Below, piece by piece: positions 16,581 to 25,986 of a stretch of DNA of 41,533 nucleotides (its first letter is position 1; each line of letters opens with the position of its first letter). The translations under genes and the position numbers were made by a program. Below the pieces are notes generated by a model that was not told where the DNA came from, did not search any database, and saw nothing but the letters and a program-made list of their open reading frames with translations. Origin of the DNA: Candidatus Zhuqueibacterota bacterium (GTDB lineage: Bacteria > Zhuqueibacterota > Zhuqueibacteria > Residuimicrobiales > Oceaniaggregativiventaceae); NCBI GenBank assembly GCA_014728115.1, contig WJME01000286.1, forward strand, positions 1-41,533, in the 5' to 3' direction.

Positions 16581-16722
16581 CGCAGGGATGACGGCCAGTT
16601 GGCAATCTGCAACAGCCTGCTGCGCAGGAATATCGCCGCATCACAGCTTTTGCGCAGACGGACGCGGCGTACAAACTAAACATCATCATGGAAAATGACA
16701 AACCAGAACAAAAAGGTTTAAC

Positions 16723-17142
16723 GTGCGATATTTTACGATAGGATTATTGCTCTTGGCAGCATTCGCAAGCCTGAATTGTGAAAATCCCTTTAAAGAAGAC
16801 AAAAAGAAAGAGGAAATCCGGATTCTGCTGGACGAATACTTGTCTGAAACCGGACGCTATATCATGTTTTGGGACGGCAAGGACAAGAACGGCAAATTCG
16901 TGAGTCCGGGCAAATACATCTATTTACTGGAATGGCGTGGCAATCAGGATCAGGCATTTGTCAACGTCGAATCCGGCGGCAAGCTGGAAGAGAACAACGA
17001 AGGCCATTTTCAACCGGGCACCTGGATGTACACCGAATTGCAGGCCGCATATCCCGATCCGTTCAAAGTGCGCGCCGGCACCAATATTCCGTTTTTGCTC
17101 TCAGGGCCGGTCCATGTAAAGATCACGATATTCAAGGACTAG
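16723..17142 (+). CDS. Small envelope protein with a permuted sorting-domain-like signature
   Basis: The 139-residue protein starts at GTG behind AAAGG. It has a hydrophobic N-terminus ending ASLNC (C19), an imperfect lipobox, so it is a lipoprotein or secreted. Around residues 44-65 it reads YIMFWDGKDKNGKFVSPGKYIYLLEW, in two conserved pieces like the WDGRD...GLYFYK half of the C-terminal sorting domain. The last 32 residues, starting AYPDPFKVRAGTNIPF, look like the YPNPFNP half, which normally comes first. The two halves are therefore in reversed order. The function is unknown; no operon partner. Confidence 0.65.
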   Translation: MRYFTIGLLLLAAFASLNCENPFKEDKKKEEIRILLDEYLSETGRYIMFWDGKDKNGKFVSPGKYIYLLEWRGNQDQAFVNVESGGKLEENNEGHFQPGTWMYTELQAAYPDPFKVRAGTNIPFLLSGPVHVKITIFKD

Positions 17143-17176
17143 ACCGGTTTATTCCGCTTTGTGCCGAACTTGATTC

Positions 17177-18916
17177 TCAAAACCGGGATTCGGCATTTCG
17201 ATTTTGAACAAAATCCACCACACCGCGGGCAATCGCCTCTGCCAATTGCTCATCAAATCCCGATTGTAACAACCGCATCTCATCCCCAGGATGAGATAGA
17301 AAAGCGCATTCTATCAGAACCGAAACCATATCAGTCGGTCGCAGGACGTAAAAGGAATTTTGAATACGTCCATAGGGAGACATGCCCAGTCGTATGAGGT
17401 GGGGATAGATGGCCCAGGCCAGAGGTTTTGCAAATGGCTGATAAAAAAACACGCCGGCACCTCTGGCGGCCAGAGGGTTGCCAGCCACACCCACCGAATT
17501 GTTGTGAATACTGAGAAAAATATGAGCCTTGTTTCGTCTGGCCATGGCCACCCTGTCGGCCAGTTCCACATCCTGATCTGTTTGGCGCGTCATGACGACA
17601 GAGGCACCGAGGTGTTCAAGACGTGATTCAAGCTGACGGGCAATATCGAGATTAATCTGCTTTTCCGGGATGCCCATAGCCCCCATGGCTCCCTCTTGCT
17701 CGCCACCATGCCCGGCATCGACCGCAATGATCAACCCGTTGAGTGGGGCCTCAGGGGAGCCCCTAAAAGGCGAACGGCGAATGCGGATTTCCAGCCGGTC
17801 GTTCCGGTATTCTATTTTATATCCCCACGAGGGCGGGTACCGCATCTCCAATTCGAGTCGTAATCGTCTGTCATTGAGCTGCCGCCATCGAATGTGTTCG
17901 ATATCGACATCGCGGTTGGGATAGGTGATCCATTCTCCCTGCCGGATGGCGCCGAACAGATCGATTTCGATCCAGCGATCCCTTTGCCAACTCAGCCAGG
18001 GAAGAGGTTCGGAGACCGGATACTGGAGAATCAACCATTCGTCACTCTGGCGAATCAACGGAGGACCGAGGTGAGCAGGACGATCGGAATTGCGCTTGTG
18101 TATATATCGAAAATGCTTTTGATGAATAAAGCCAAACGTGTTGTCATCCAGATAGACCCGAAAATACTCGCCAAAGCGACCATTGATTTCGAGCCGGATG
18201 CCCGGATCGAGTCGGGTCAGGGGGTCTCTGCTGCGCCAGTCATTCAAGAGCGTGCACTCGTCGATCACGCGTCCCACCAGGCGATCGCCCGGCCTTGTCA
18301 CGGTTACCAAACCAGGGGCTTTTGCGGTATGAATCATCCCATCTTTACCGCGAAACGTATAGTCAATGCCAAAGGTGCCCGGCTTCCAGTCGTTATCGAT
18401 GGATAACAGGGTGCGATAGGATTGAGACGAGTGGTGTTGCCCGGGAATCAGTTTTCCAGACAGTCGTTTTGATTCTATTGAATAGGCGGCCTTGCCATGC
18501 GGACTGGCTGTCAGGAGCAATTCGAGTTCATCGCCGGGTTGAACCCAGACGTGTTGCGCAGGCTCGATGCGGGTGGTATCGATTCTCGAGGGAGTGGGTT
18601 CGAGAGAGGGAGCCTCATAAGGACGATAGATCGTCACGGTGTCAGAGACCGATACATTTTCAAGGGTCGCTGAAAACACCAAACGATTCCATCCTTCACT
18701 CAGATCGGTACGTCCGACAAATGCCCCGTTGGAATAGACATAAATCGAGCGTCCCTGTACTCTCATCTGGGCACCGGGATGCGTATGTCCGGCAAATCGA
18801 ACACGATCAAACGAAATCGTGTCTCCTAAAGCAGGAAAAGTAACGGTTAATAAAGGTTGGCCACTTACGGAAGAAAGACCGACCAACAGACAAAGCAGAA
18901 TTAAACATCTTTTCAT
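17177..18916 (-). CDS. N-acetylmuramoyl-L-alanine amidase (Amidase_3)
   Basis: I use ATG 18916, which gives the signal peptide MKRCLILLCLLVGLSSVSG; an upstream TTG at 18964 would spoil it. The 579-residue protein has beta-rich N-terminal domains, an SH3-like region (about 235-305, from RLVGRVIDECTLL) and a C-terminal zinc amidase. Catalytic motifs: VDAGHGG (His), the Glu in PEKQINLDIA, SIHNNS (second His) and IECAFLSHPGDE (catalytic Glu). The enzyme cuts the amide between MurNAc and the stem peptide in the periplasm for cell separation or recycling. It is convergent with the small protein gene at 16723, with 34 nt between stops. Confidence 0.9.
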   Translation of the reverse strand: MKRCLILLCLLVGLSSVSGQPLLTVTFPALGDTISFDRVRFAGHTHPGAQMRVQGRSIYVYSNGAFVGRTDLSEGWNRLVFSATLENVSVSDTVTIYRPYEAPSLEPTPSRIDTTRIEPAQHVWVQPGDELELLLTASPHGKAAYSIESKRLSGKLIPGQHHSSQSYRTLLSIDNDWKPGTFGIDYTFRGKDGMIHTAKAPGLVTVTRPGDRLVGRVIDECTLLNDWRSRDPLTRLDPGIRLEINGRFGEYFRVYLDDNTFGFIHQKHFRYIHKRNSDRPAHLGPPLIRQSDEWLILQYPVSEPLPWLSWQRDRWIEIDLFGAIRQGEWITYPNRDVDIEHIRWRQLNDRRLRLELEMRYPPSWGYKIEYRNDRLEIRIRRSPFRGSPEAPLNGLIIAVDAGHGGEQEGAMGAMGIPEKQINLDIARQLESRLEHLGASVVMTRQTDQDVELADRVAMARRNKAHIFLSIHNNSVGVAGNPLAARGAGVFFYQPFAKPLAWAIYPHLIRLGMSPYGRIQNSFYVLRPTDMVSVLIECAFLSHPGDEMRLLQSGFDEQLAEAIARGVVDFVQNRNAESRF

Positions 18917-19086
18917 GTTATTTTGATGCAACGAAATAAAAAAAGAATACCCTCGAAAAACCAAAATTGAGAACCCCTCGACCGTACGGCATGAATAGAG
19001 TATCGACTGGAATACCCCAAGATATTTATTTCAAAATTGAATTCCAAATCAAATCGAAAGTTCGCACAAAACAGTGGCATGGTGTG

Positions 19087-19812
19087 TCACTGGACCTTTT
19101 GCGCCACAAAGATCATCGAGCCGCTAAAGTAATCATAGGGTTCCCCTTGAAAGCCGCCATAGATTCGCAGGCAGTCAAAGCCTGTGCAATGCAGCAAAAG
19201 CTCGACTTCAGAGGGGAACATGTACCGATAGGTATATTCTGCCATGCCGACCGGTGAATCATCGTCCTCTTTGAAATACTGATTCTTGATATTCAATCGC
19301 TGCGCCACGGGATCGTGCCTGACAAGAGACGTGCAAGTGACAGCGTTTTCTAACGTAAACGTTTCACTCCATTCTGTTTTGGCCAGCACATGGTGCAGGG
19401 GAACAAAAAGGTCAAAAACGACAAAGGCACCGGGCTGCAAATTATCATGTATCGAATAAAGTGTATCGAGCTGATCTTTTAAGGAGAGGTTGTGAGCAAA
19501 GGTTCGAAAGGGCATGATACAGAGAGGAACAGGGTGAGGGAGTTCAAAATCCTGCATATCTCCCAGGATCGTATCGATCTCGAGATCCCTGTCTTTAATT
19601 TTCGAGCGCAGCCGCTCCAGCATGGGACCGGAAGAGTCGAGAGCGATGACGTGGTGTCCGGCCTGTGCGAGTTCGACAGAAATTCGTCCGGTGCCTGCAC
19701 CCAGTTCAAGAACGGGATCTCCGTAATGATTTGCAACATCGAGGTAAAAGTCGACATCCTCTTTTTTGTTGCCATATTCGAGATCGTAGAACGGGGCAAA
19801 CTCGTTATACAT
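19087..19812 (-). CDS. Class I SAM-dependent methyltransferase
   Basis: The product has about 241 residues from ATG 19812; GTG 19827 or TTG 19845 would add a few residues, and no start has a clear Shine-Dalgarno site. It opens MYNEFAPFYDLEYG, as in UbiE/Methyltransf_25-type enzymes, then has motif I VLELGAGTGRISVELA, the acidic end of strand 2 (VIALDSSGPML) and the motif around LGDMQDFEL. The substrate is not evident. It lies just downstream of frr, 80 nt away, on the same strand, so it may be read from the translation-gene transcript. Confidence 0.8.
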   Translation of the reverse strand: MYNEFAPFYDLEYGNKKEDVDFYLDVANHYGDPVLELGAGTGRISVELAQAGHHVIALDSSGPMLERLRSKIKDRDLEIDTILGDMQDFELPHPVPLCIMPFRTFAHNLSLKDQLDTLYSIHDNLQPGAFVVFDLFVPLHHVLAKTEWSETFTLENAVTCTSLVRHDPVAQRLNIKNQYFKEDDDSPVGMAEYTYRYMFPSEVELLLHCTGFDCLRIYGGFQGEPYDYFSGSMIFVAQKVQ

Positions 19813-19892
19813 GGCCGGTTTTGTCACATCAGACTCGCAAAGCAAAAACTGTCAACTGTTTTGGGGACGGTTCGACCTACGAGCAGGTCGAT

Positions 19893-20450
19893 TCAGACTT
19901 CCATGATATCCTTTTCTTTGAGTTCCAGGATCTCGTCCACTTTGGCGGTAGAAGCATCGGTGAGTTTTTGGACTTCATCCTGACCCTGATGCATCTGATC
20001 TTCAGAGATATCGGAATTTTTCTCGGCTTTTTTCAGCGAGTCATTTGCATCGCGTCGGACGTTTCGGATGGCGATCTTTGTTTCTTCACCTATCTTTTTC
20101 GCGATTTTGACCAGATCTTTGCGTCTTTCTTCTGTCAGCTGAGGAATAGGGATACGAATCACATTACCGTCATTGGTGGGATTAAAGCCGAGATCGGATT
20201 TGTGGATTTCCTTTTCGATCTCTGCCAGCATTGATTTTTCCCAGGGTTGAATGACAATCAGACGAGGTTCGGGAGCACTGACATTGGCGACCTGACGTAA
20301 CGGCATTTTACTGCCATAATAATCAACCATGATACTGTCCAGAAGAGTGGGCGATGCTTTACCGGTTCGCAATTTGCCCAATTCGCTGCGCAGATTTTCC
20401 ACTGCGCTATCCATACGTCGACCTGCATCTTTTTTAATGTTTTCTACCAT
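19893..20450 (-). CDS. frr: Ribosome recycling factor
   Basis: The 185-residue protein (ATG 20450, one base after the pyrH stop) matches the family in length and motifs: DAGRRMDSAVENLRSELGKLRTGKASP at the start, the PEPRLIVIQPWEKSML segment, GNVIRIPIPQLTEERRKDLVKIAKK and a helical end. With EF-G it splits post-termination ribosomes. It is coupled to pyrH, the usual pyrH-frr order. Confidence 0.96.
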   Translation of the reverse strand: MVENIKKDAGRRMDSAVENLRSELGKLRTGKASPTLLDSIMVDYYGSKMPLRQVANVSAPEPRLIVIQPWEKSMLAEIEKEIHKSDLGFNPTNDGNVIRIPIPQLTEERRKDLVKIAKKIGEETKIAIRNVRRDANDSLKKAEKNSDISEDQMHQGQDEVQKLTDASTAKVDEILELKEKDIMEV

Positions 20451-20451
20451 A

Positions 20452-21210
20452 TCAATCACCCATTACTTTTGTACCTACATGTTCTCCCAGGATAACGCGC
20501 TTTAGATTACCACTTAATGTAAGGTTAAAAACCACAATAGGCAAATCATTTTCCATACAGAGAGTAACGGCGGTCGCATCCATGACCTTTAATTTTTGTT
20601 GCACGACCTGCATATAAGTGATTTCGTCATATTTCTCGGCATCGTCATGCACCATAGGGTCTTTATCATACACGCCATCGACTTTGGTGGCTTTAAAAAT
20701 GGCATCCGCTTCGATTTCAATGGCACGCAGGGCTGCAGCGGTATCGGTTGTAAAATACGGGTTTCCTGTGCCGGCCCCAAAAATGGTGATTCGTCCGTGC
20801 TGGAGATGGGCAATAGCCCTCCGACGGATAAATGGTTCAGCCAGCTCTTCCATTTTGATGGCGGTCATGACGCGGGTTTGCACGTCATATCGTTCCAGAT
20901 AATCCTGCAAGGCCAGGGAATTGATCACGGTGGCCAGCATTCCCATATAGTCGGCGGTGACGCGATCCATCCCCCTGGCGCTGGCAGAGAGACCGCGAAA
21001 GATATTTCCTCCGCCGACAATAATCCCAATTTCTACACCCATATGGGCGATTTCACTGATCTCGCGGGAGATACGATCCACCGTACTGGGATCTATGCCC
21101 AGCCGTCCGCTCTCGCCCATCAAGGCTTCACCGCTCAACTTGAGCAATATCCGCTTATATGCAAGGCCATGAGGATTGTCTGTCAGTGAAATTGCAGTGG
21201 CATCAGTCAT
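20452..21210 (-). CDS. pyrH: UMP kinase
   Basis: The 252-residue amino-acid-kinase-family enzyme phosphorylates UMP to UDP. Motifs: [47 protein letters not shown], and [20 protein letters not shown], then [11 protein letters not shown] chose ATG 21210 because a strong terminator (21233-21258) lies between it and tsf; the longer GTG frame at 21270 would begin inside tsf and translate through the hairpin. The family normally has 235-250 residues, which fits. Confidence 0.95.
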   Translation of the reverse strand: MTDATAISLTDNPHGLAYKRILLKLSGEALMGESGRLGIDPSTVDRISREISEIAHMGVEIGIIVGGGNIFRGLSASARGMDRVTADYMGMLATVINSLALQDYLERYDVQTRVMTAIKMEELAEPFIRRRAIAHLQHGRITIFGAGTGNPYFTTDTAAALRAIEIEADAIFKATKVDGVYDKDPMVHDDAEKYDEITYMQVVQQKLKVMDATAVTLCMENDLPIVVFNLTLSGNLKRVILGEHVGTKVMGD

Positions 21211-21227
21211 AATAGGAAACCCTATGT

Positions 21228-21258
21228 GAAAAAAAAGCGGAACCTCGGTTCCGCTTTT
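21228..21258 (-). terminator. Intrinsic terminator between tsf and pyrH
   Basis: GCGGAACC (21237-21244) pairs with GGTTCCGC (21247-21254), extended by four A-T pairs on the outside and followed on the minus strand by a run of eight T. It sits 5 nt after the tsf stop. The hairpin is symmetric and could act in both directions. Confidence 0.85.
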
Positions 21259-21262
21259 GTGA

Positions 21263-21856
21263 TCATTCACCTAATTCAAAACGAACGAATCGTCGAATGC
21301 TCATATTTTCGCCGAGCTTGGCGATCATTTCATTCAACAGATCCTGAATAGTCTTGTTGGGATCTTTGACAAAGCTCTGTTCGAGCAGGCAGGATTCCTG
21401 ATAGAATTTTTCCATTTTTCCCTGCGCGATACGTTCGAGCACATTTTCAGGTCGTCCTGATTCTTTGGCTTGTGCTTTATAAATATCTTCTTCTTTGCTC
21501 ACAAGATCTGCAGGAAGATCTTCTCTGCTAACCGCCAGGGGTTTGGCTGCAGCGACTTGCATCGCGATGTCATTGGCAAAATTTTGAAACTCGTCGGTAC
21601 GGGCGACAAAATCGGTTTCACAATTGATCTCTACGAGCACACCCAGACGGCTGCCGGGATGGATATAGGCTTTGATCAGCCCATCTTTGGTTTGACGTCC
21701 GACCTTTTTTTCTGCTTTTTGCAAGCCTTTTTTGCGTAAATATTCAGTCGCTTTCTCCACATCGCCATTAGACTCTTGCAGAGCTTTTTTACAGTCCATC
21801 ATTCCTGCTCCGGTCTTTTCCCGGAGCTCCTTGACTTCTGCTGCCGTGATGGCCAT
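21263..21856 (-). CDS. tsf: Elongation factor Ts
   Basis: The 197-residue protein is the short form of EF-Ts. It starts [24 protein letters not shown] (UBA-like domain with [12 protein letters not shown]), then has [36 protein letters not shown], the core that exchanges nucleotide on EF-Tu. Longer E. coli-type proteins have an extra dimerisation subdomain, absent here. It follows rpsB by 34 nt as is standard. Confidence 0.96.
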   Translation of the reverse strand: MAITAAEVKELREKTGAGMMDCKKALQESNGDVEKATEYLRKKGLQKAEKKVGRQTKDGLIKAYIHPGSRLGVLVEINCETDFVARTDEFQNFANDIAMQVAAAKPLAVSREDLPADLVSKEEDIYKAQAKESGRPENVLERIAQGKMEKFYQESCLLEQSFVKDPNKTIQDLLNEMIAKLGENMSIRRFVRFELGE

Positions 21857-21890
21857 TCAAAAGTTCTCCTATTTTAAAGATCTATTGATA

Positions 21891-22688
21891 TCAGGATTCG
21901 TTCTCGGGTTCGGCTTTGGCTGTTTCCTGTTCTTGTTTCTCTTTCTCTTCGCTTTCGCTTTCGCTTTCCTGAGCCACCTCTTCCATGGCCCGTTGCATCT
22001 CATCTCTTCGGGCTTTACCGTCGATGATTGCATCGGCAACAGCATGAATCACCACGTTAATGGCTTTAAAGGCATCATCATTACAAGGGATCACATAATC
22101 GATAGGATCCGGATCGGCATTGGTATCGAGCATAGCAAAAACAGGGATACCCAATTTTTTGGCTTCACGAACGGCAATGGCTTCTTTTTTTGCGTCGACC
22201 ACAATGATTGCCGCGGGCAAATGATTCATATCCCGGATACCGCCAAGAACTTTATCCAGTTTTTCTTTATCTCGTTCTATAGAAAGAATTTCTTTTTTCG
22301 CGAGTTTATCATACGTGCCGTCGGTGGCCTTTTTTTCCAGGTTTTTCAACCGTTTTACGCTCTTTTTCACCGTAATAAAATTGGTCATGGTGCCACCGAG
22401 CCATCGCTCGGTCACATAGGGCATGCCACACCGATCGGCTTCAACTTTGACAATATCTTTGGCCTGCTTTTTCGTACCTACAAATAAGATATCTCCGCCC
22501 TGACGGGCAATGGCTGCTGCCTCATCGCAGGCTGCGTTCAAACATTCCAGTGTCTTTTTCAGGTCAATAATATGAATGCCGTTGCGTTCCATAAAAATGT
22601 ACTGTTTCATTTTTGGATTCCAACGACGGGTAATATGCCCGAAATGACATCCGGCGAGCAGCAAATCTTGAATACTCACTTTGGCCAT
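21891..22688 (-). CDS. rpsB: Ribosomal protein S2
   Basis: ATG 22688 follows AAGGAG by 8 nt and gives MAKVSIQDLL, typical of S2. The 265-residue protein shows GCHFGHITRRWNPKMKQYIF, GIHIIDLKKT, FVGTKKQAKD, RWLGGTMTNF and the AIVVDAKKEAIAVREAKKLGIPV block. The tail after residue 230 is an unusual highly charged run rich in Glu, Ser and Lys, absent from the E. coli protein. It is part of the small ribosomal subunit and heads rpsB-tsf. Confidence 0.96.
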   Translation of the reverse strand: MAKVSIQDLLLAGCHFGHITRRWNPKMKQYIFMERNGIHIIDLKKTLECLNAACDEAAAIARQGGDILFVGTKKQAKDIVKVEADRCGMPYVTERWLGGTMTNFITVKKSVKRLKNLEKKATDGTYDKLAKKEILSIERDKEKLDKVLGGIRDMNHLPAAIIVVDAKKEAIAVREAKKLGIPVFAMLDTNADPDPIDYVIPCNDDAFKAINVVIHAVADAIIDGKARRDEMQRAMEEVAQESESESEEKEKQEQETAKAEPENES

Positions 22689-22788
22689 TATAGTCACTCC
22701 TTATCTAGGGGTTCATCCTCCATCGACTGCCATGTAAAAGACCCAGGTTCTGGGCACCCCTGGCAGAAGATGTGCGTAGTTGGCAACA

Positions 22789-23181
22789 TTAACGTTTTGA
22801 GAATTGGAAGCGCTTACGTGCTTTGGGTTGACCATATTTTTTACGTTCAACCATTCTCGGATCGCGGGTTAAAAAGCCGTTGCGACGCAATGTTGAGCGA
22901 AAATCATCATTCGCCTGCACCAGGGCGCGGGCAACACCCAACAAGACGGCACCGGCCTGGCCGGTCAATCCACCACCTTTGACGTTAGCCACGATGTCAT
23001 AGCTTCCCAGGGTATCGGTCACCACAAAAGGTTGTTCGATAACCATTCGCAAGGTATCGCGCTTGAAATGGTCCAGTAATTCACGACCATTGATGGTAAA
23101 TTGTCCGGTACCCGGAGCCAACCGCACGCGAGCGACCGCGTCTTTACGACGTCCTGTTGCCGAGTAAACCGTTCCTTTCAT
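22789..23181 (-). CDS. rpsI: Ribosomal protein S9
   Basis: The 130-residue protein has the S9 signature: [21 protein letters not shown], a [20 protein letters not shown] block and the basic C-terminal tail ending [11 protein letters not shown] that reaches the P-site tRNA. AGGAG precedes ATG. It follows rplM, the universal rplM-rpsI pair. Confidence 0.97.
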   Translation of the reverse strand: MKGTVYSATGRRKDAVARVRLAPGTGQFTINGRELLDHFKRDTLRMVIEQPFVVTDTLGSYDIVANVKGGGLTGQAGAVLLGVARALVQANDDFRSTLRRNGFLTRDPRMVERKKYGQPKARKRFQFSKR

Positions 23182-23213
23182 TTCATCTCCTATAATGAAA
23201 AAATACTGGTGAT

Positions 23214-23642
23214 TTAAAATTCGAGTTTTTCAGGTTGCTGTGCTTTATGCGGGTGTTCAGATGAAGCATATATTTTGAGTTTTTTCAACATCTGACGGCC
23301 CAAACGATTACCGGGCAACATTCCGCGTACAGCTTTGCGCAATGCATAATCTGGTTTTTTTTGCATCATGCGCAGAAAAGGGGTCGTCTTGAGTCCACCC
23401 GGATAGCCACTGTGCGAATAATAATTCTTTTGCAAGGATTTGTTGCCGGTCAAACGCACCTTATCGGCGTTGATCACCACGATAAAGTCGCCTACATCCA
23501 TATGGGGTGCCCAGATCGGCTTGTTTTTACCGCGCAAAACCGTTGCAATGTGACTTGCCAGACGACCCAAAACCTGACCCTCGGCATCGACCACATACCA
23601 CTTGCGCTCAATGTCTGCTGGGGTAGGTGAAAAAGTTTTCAA
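23214..23642 (-). CDS. rplM: Ribosomal protein L13
   Basis: The 142-residue protein matches L13: [49 protein letters not shown] and [22 protein letters not shown]. Translation starts at the rare codon TTG, with AGGAG 8 nt upstream. It opens the rplM-rpsI pair and lies 76 nt after pyrC. Confidence 0.96.
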   Translation of the reverse strand: MKTFSPTPADIERKWYVVDAEGQVLGRLASHIATVLRGKNKPIWAPHMDVGDFIVVINADKVRLTGNKSLQKNYYSHSGYPGGLKTTPFLRMMQKKPDYALRKAVRGMLPGNRLGRQMLKKLKIYASSEHPHKAQQPEKLEF

Positions 23643-23682
23643 GGTCTGTCTCCTTTGGTTACATTTTTACATACAGCCTTGA

Positions 23683-23711
23683 AAAGTACAAAAAGGAAGG
23701 AAAAAATGCAA
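23683..23711 (-). promoter_or_regulatory. Weak promoter candidate for rplM
   Basis: Minus-strand TTGCAT (23711-23706), 17 nt, then TACTTT (23688-23683), about 40 nt before the rplM start. The -10 box is poor; read-through from pyrC is equally possible. Confidence 0.3.
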
Positions 23712-23718
23712 GTTCTTT

Positions 23719-25032
23719 TTATATTCGATGAACCCTTTTGGTCTCAAACAATGCCCAATCCCCCTGATTGAACACAGCGAGAACCCGGCCCGGCACTTTT
23801 ATTCCGTGAAAGGGGGTATTCCGGGATAAGGAATACAGCTTTTGCCGGTCCACTGTCCAGGTCAAATCAGGAGAAAACAGAGTCAGCTCGGCAGATTGCC
23901 CCACAGCAATTTCAGGAACCGGGAGCCCCAGTATGGTTCGCGGATTGATGCAAACCTTGGCAATCCACTCTTCCAGCGTCAATACCCCGTCTTTAACCAA
24001 CTTTTGCAAGCTCACTCCGAGTAATATTTCCATCCCTATGGCACCACAAGGCGCAGCATCAAACTCGACATCTTTTTCTTCGATGCTATGGGGTGAATGC
24101 TCGGAGACGATAACATCGATGGTTCCATCTTTGAGTCCGCTCAGCAGCGCGTCCACATCCCTTTCCGTACGCAAAGGCGGATTGACTTTGAGGTTGGTGT
24201 CAAAGCTCTCCAGTTCTTTATCGTTATACCACAAATGATGCGGAGTGACTTCACAGGTCACAGGCAACCCTTCCTGTTTGGCTCTGCGAATCCATTCTAC
24301 ACTTTCCCAGGTCGATACATGGGCAATATGCAACCGCGCTCCGGTCAGGCGAACCAGACTCAGGTCACGGTGCACCATCACTTCCTCACTGGCATTGGGG
24401 ATACCATGCATTCCCAGTCGCGTGGATTGAAAACTCTCATTCATTTCACCCTCGGCTGAAAGTGAGAGATCCTCGCAGTGCGAGATGATCAGCGCCTTGT
24501 ACATACTCGCGTATTCCAATCCTCTGCGCATCACCTGGGCCTGAGAAACCGGAGCATCGTCATCTGAAAATGCAACTGCTCCTGTTCTCAGCAACTCGGC
24601 CATTTCGGTAAGCTCTTTTCCCTGCCGACCTTTGCTCAACGCGGCAACCGGAAACAAGCGAACCATTTCCGGCTCTGCCCGTTTGAGTGCAAAGCGCACA
24701 CCTTCCTGAGTATCTCGTACCGGCTGTGTATCAGGCATTGCACAAAATCCGGTAATGCCGCCGGCCAGCGCAGCCTGACAAGCGCTTTCGATGGTCTCTT
24801 CGTCTTCCCGGCCGGGTTCACGCACATGCACATGCATATCGAACAGTCCCGGAATGGCTAGATAGCCTTTCGCTTCCACAACCTGTCCCTCAAAACCGGT
24901 AGCATCGATCTCTCCCGTTTTCTCGATGACACCCTCCACGATCAATAAATCGTGATCCTGCCAGTCATTATTCCTGACATCGAACACACGGCTGCCTTTG
25001 ATCAAAATTTTGTCTGCTGACGAACGTTTCAC
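23719..25032 (-). CDS. pyrC: Dihydroorotase with Asp-to-Glu change at the catalytic base
   Basis: Type I dihydroorotase of about 437 residues, closing carbamoyl aspartate to dihydroorotate. I prefer GTG 25032, which has GGGAGG about 10 nt upstream; GTG 25050 directly after the pyrB stop is the alternative. Zinc-site motifs are visible: DMHVHVREPG (H67, H69), AFSDDDAPVS, ISHCED and HIAHVSTWES. The family motif TDHAPH reads SEHSPH here, so the aspartate expected to act as the catalytic base is E311. The rest of the block (EEKDVEFDAAPCGAIGMEI) is well kept. It may still be active, as no second pyrC is visible in this window. It is transcribed with pyrB. Confidence 0.9.
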   Translation of the reverse strand: MKRSSADKILIKGSRVFDVRNNDWQDHDLLIVEGVIEKTGEIDATGFEGQVVEAKGYLAIPGLFDMHVHVREPGREDEETIESACQAALAGGITGFCAMPDTQPVRDTQEGVRFALKRAEPEMVRLFPVAALSKGRQGKELTEMAELLRTGAVAFSDDDAPVSQAQVMRRGLEYASMYKALIISHCEDLSLSAEGEMNESFQSTRLGMHGIPNASEEVMVHRDLSLVRLTGARLHIAHVSTWESVEWIRRAKQEGLPVTCEVTPHHLWYNDKELESFDTNLKVNPPLRTERDVDALLSGLKDGTIDVIVSEHSPHSIEEKDVEFDAAPCGAIGMEILLGVSLQKLVKDGVLTLEEWIAKVCINPRTILGLPVPEIAVGQSAELTLFSPDLTWTVDRQKLYSLSRNTPFHGIKVPGRVLAVFNQGDWALFETKRVHRI

Positions 25033-25050
25033 AGGGGTTTTGCCTCCCAC

Positions 25051-25986
25051 TTAATCCTCGACTTTGCCTTCATTGCCACTCAATAAATACAGAACAGCCA
25101 TGCGCACAGCCACGCCGTTGGTGACCTGATCCAGAATAACAGCCTGTTGGGAATCAGCCACATCGCTATCGATCTCCAGGCCGCGATTCATGGGACCCGG
25201 GTGCAGGATGAGCAGATCTTTTTTAGCCTTTGCCACCCTTGCCCGGGTAAGTCCAAACTCTGCACGATACTCTCTCACAGACGGGAACAAGCCTTTGTTC
25301 TGTCTCTCCAACTGTATACGAAGCACGTTCACGACATCTGCCCAGGCCAGGGTATCCTCCAGGTCATGGGAAATTTCAACGCCCAATTGCTCGATATGCA
25401 GGGGCATCAGGGTTTGCGGACCGCACAACCGGACCTTTGCACCCAACCTTTTCAATCCATAAATATTGGAACGAGCCACCCGGCTATGGGCAATATCGCC
25501 CAGAATTGCCACTTTGAGATGTTCAAAAGAACCATAGTGATCGCGTATGGTCATCATGTCCAGCAAAGCCTGTGTGGGGTGTTCATGCATCCCATCTCCG
25601 GCATTGATCACCGCAGCATTGACGCATTGGGTTAAAAAGAGAGGCACACCGGACGCTTTATGTCTTACCACGACCATATCGATGTTCATCGCTTCGATAT
25701 TTCGGATCGTATCACGAAGGGTCTCACCCTTTTTCACAGAAGAAGTCGAGGTGGAAAAATTGACCGAATCAGCCGACAACCGCTTTTCCGCCAATTCGAA
25801 AGAGATTCGGGTTCTTGTAGAGGGTTCATAAAACAGATTGACCACGGTCTTGCCACGCAGCGTAGGAACCTTGGGTATCGGTCGTTTGAGAATTTCTCTA
25901 AAGGTCGCTGCAGTATCGAGGATGGTGGTAATATCTTCCCCGGGAACCCCCTCTAAACCAAGCAGGTGACGAATCGAAAGAGCCAT
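25051..25986 (-). CDS. pyrB: Aspartate carbamoyltransferase catalytic chain
   Basis: The 311-residue enzyme joins carbamoyl phosphate and aspartate in pyrimidine synthesis. Motifs: [13 protein letters not shown] (carbamoyl phosphate loop, residues 53-65), the [12 protein letters not shown] lysine loop, [13 protein letters not shown] and [14 protein letters not shown]. No regulatory pyrI is present; control is likely through PyrR upstream. It starts directly at the end of pyrR. Confidence 0.96.
   Translation of the reverse strand: MALSIRHLLGLEGVPGEDITTILDTAATFREILKRPIPKVPTLRGKTVVNLFYEPSTRTRISFELAEKRLSADSVNFSTSTSSVKKGETLRDTIRNIEAMNIDMVVVRHKASGVPLFLTQCVNAAVINAGDGMHEHPTQALLDMMTIRDHYGSFEHLKVAILGDIAHSRVARSNIYGLKRLGAKVRLCGPQTLMPLHIEQLGVEISHDLEDTLAWADVVNVLRIQLERQNKGLFPSVREYRAEFGLTRARVAKAKKDLLILHPGPMNRGLEIDSDVADSQQAVILDQVTNGVAVRMAVLYLLSGNEGKVED

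Larger units (their letters stand above)
16339..16618. mobile_element. Small non-coding element bounded by a perfect 15-bp inverted repeat (MITE-like)
   Basis: AGGCTGTTGCAGATT at 16339-16353 is exactly inverted at 16604-16618. Inside lie three further hairpins: 16365-16390 (GTCATCCCT/AGGGATGAC), 16415-16434 (ATTCCTGC GAAA GCAGGAAT) and 16570-16589 (ATCCCTGCG/CGCAGGGAT). No gene is present. Ends and size resemble a miniature inverted-repeat element or a cluster of REP sequences; no target duplication was identified. Confidence 0.5.

Noticed and set aside
16241..16618. CRISPR array in the repeat-rich spacer
   Set aside because: Repeats are only two, degenerate, of unequal content, without regular spacers or cas genes.
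21732..22487. Long plus-strand frame of 251 codons
   Set aside because: It is opposite rpsB and tsf, low-complexity Phe/Leu-rich from the charged S2 tail, and has no start signal.
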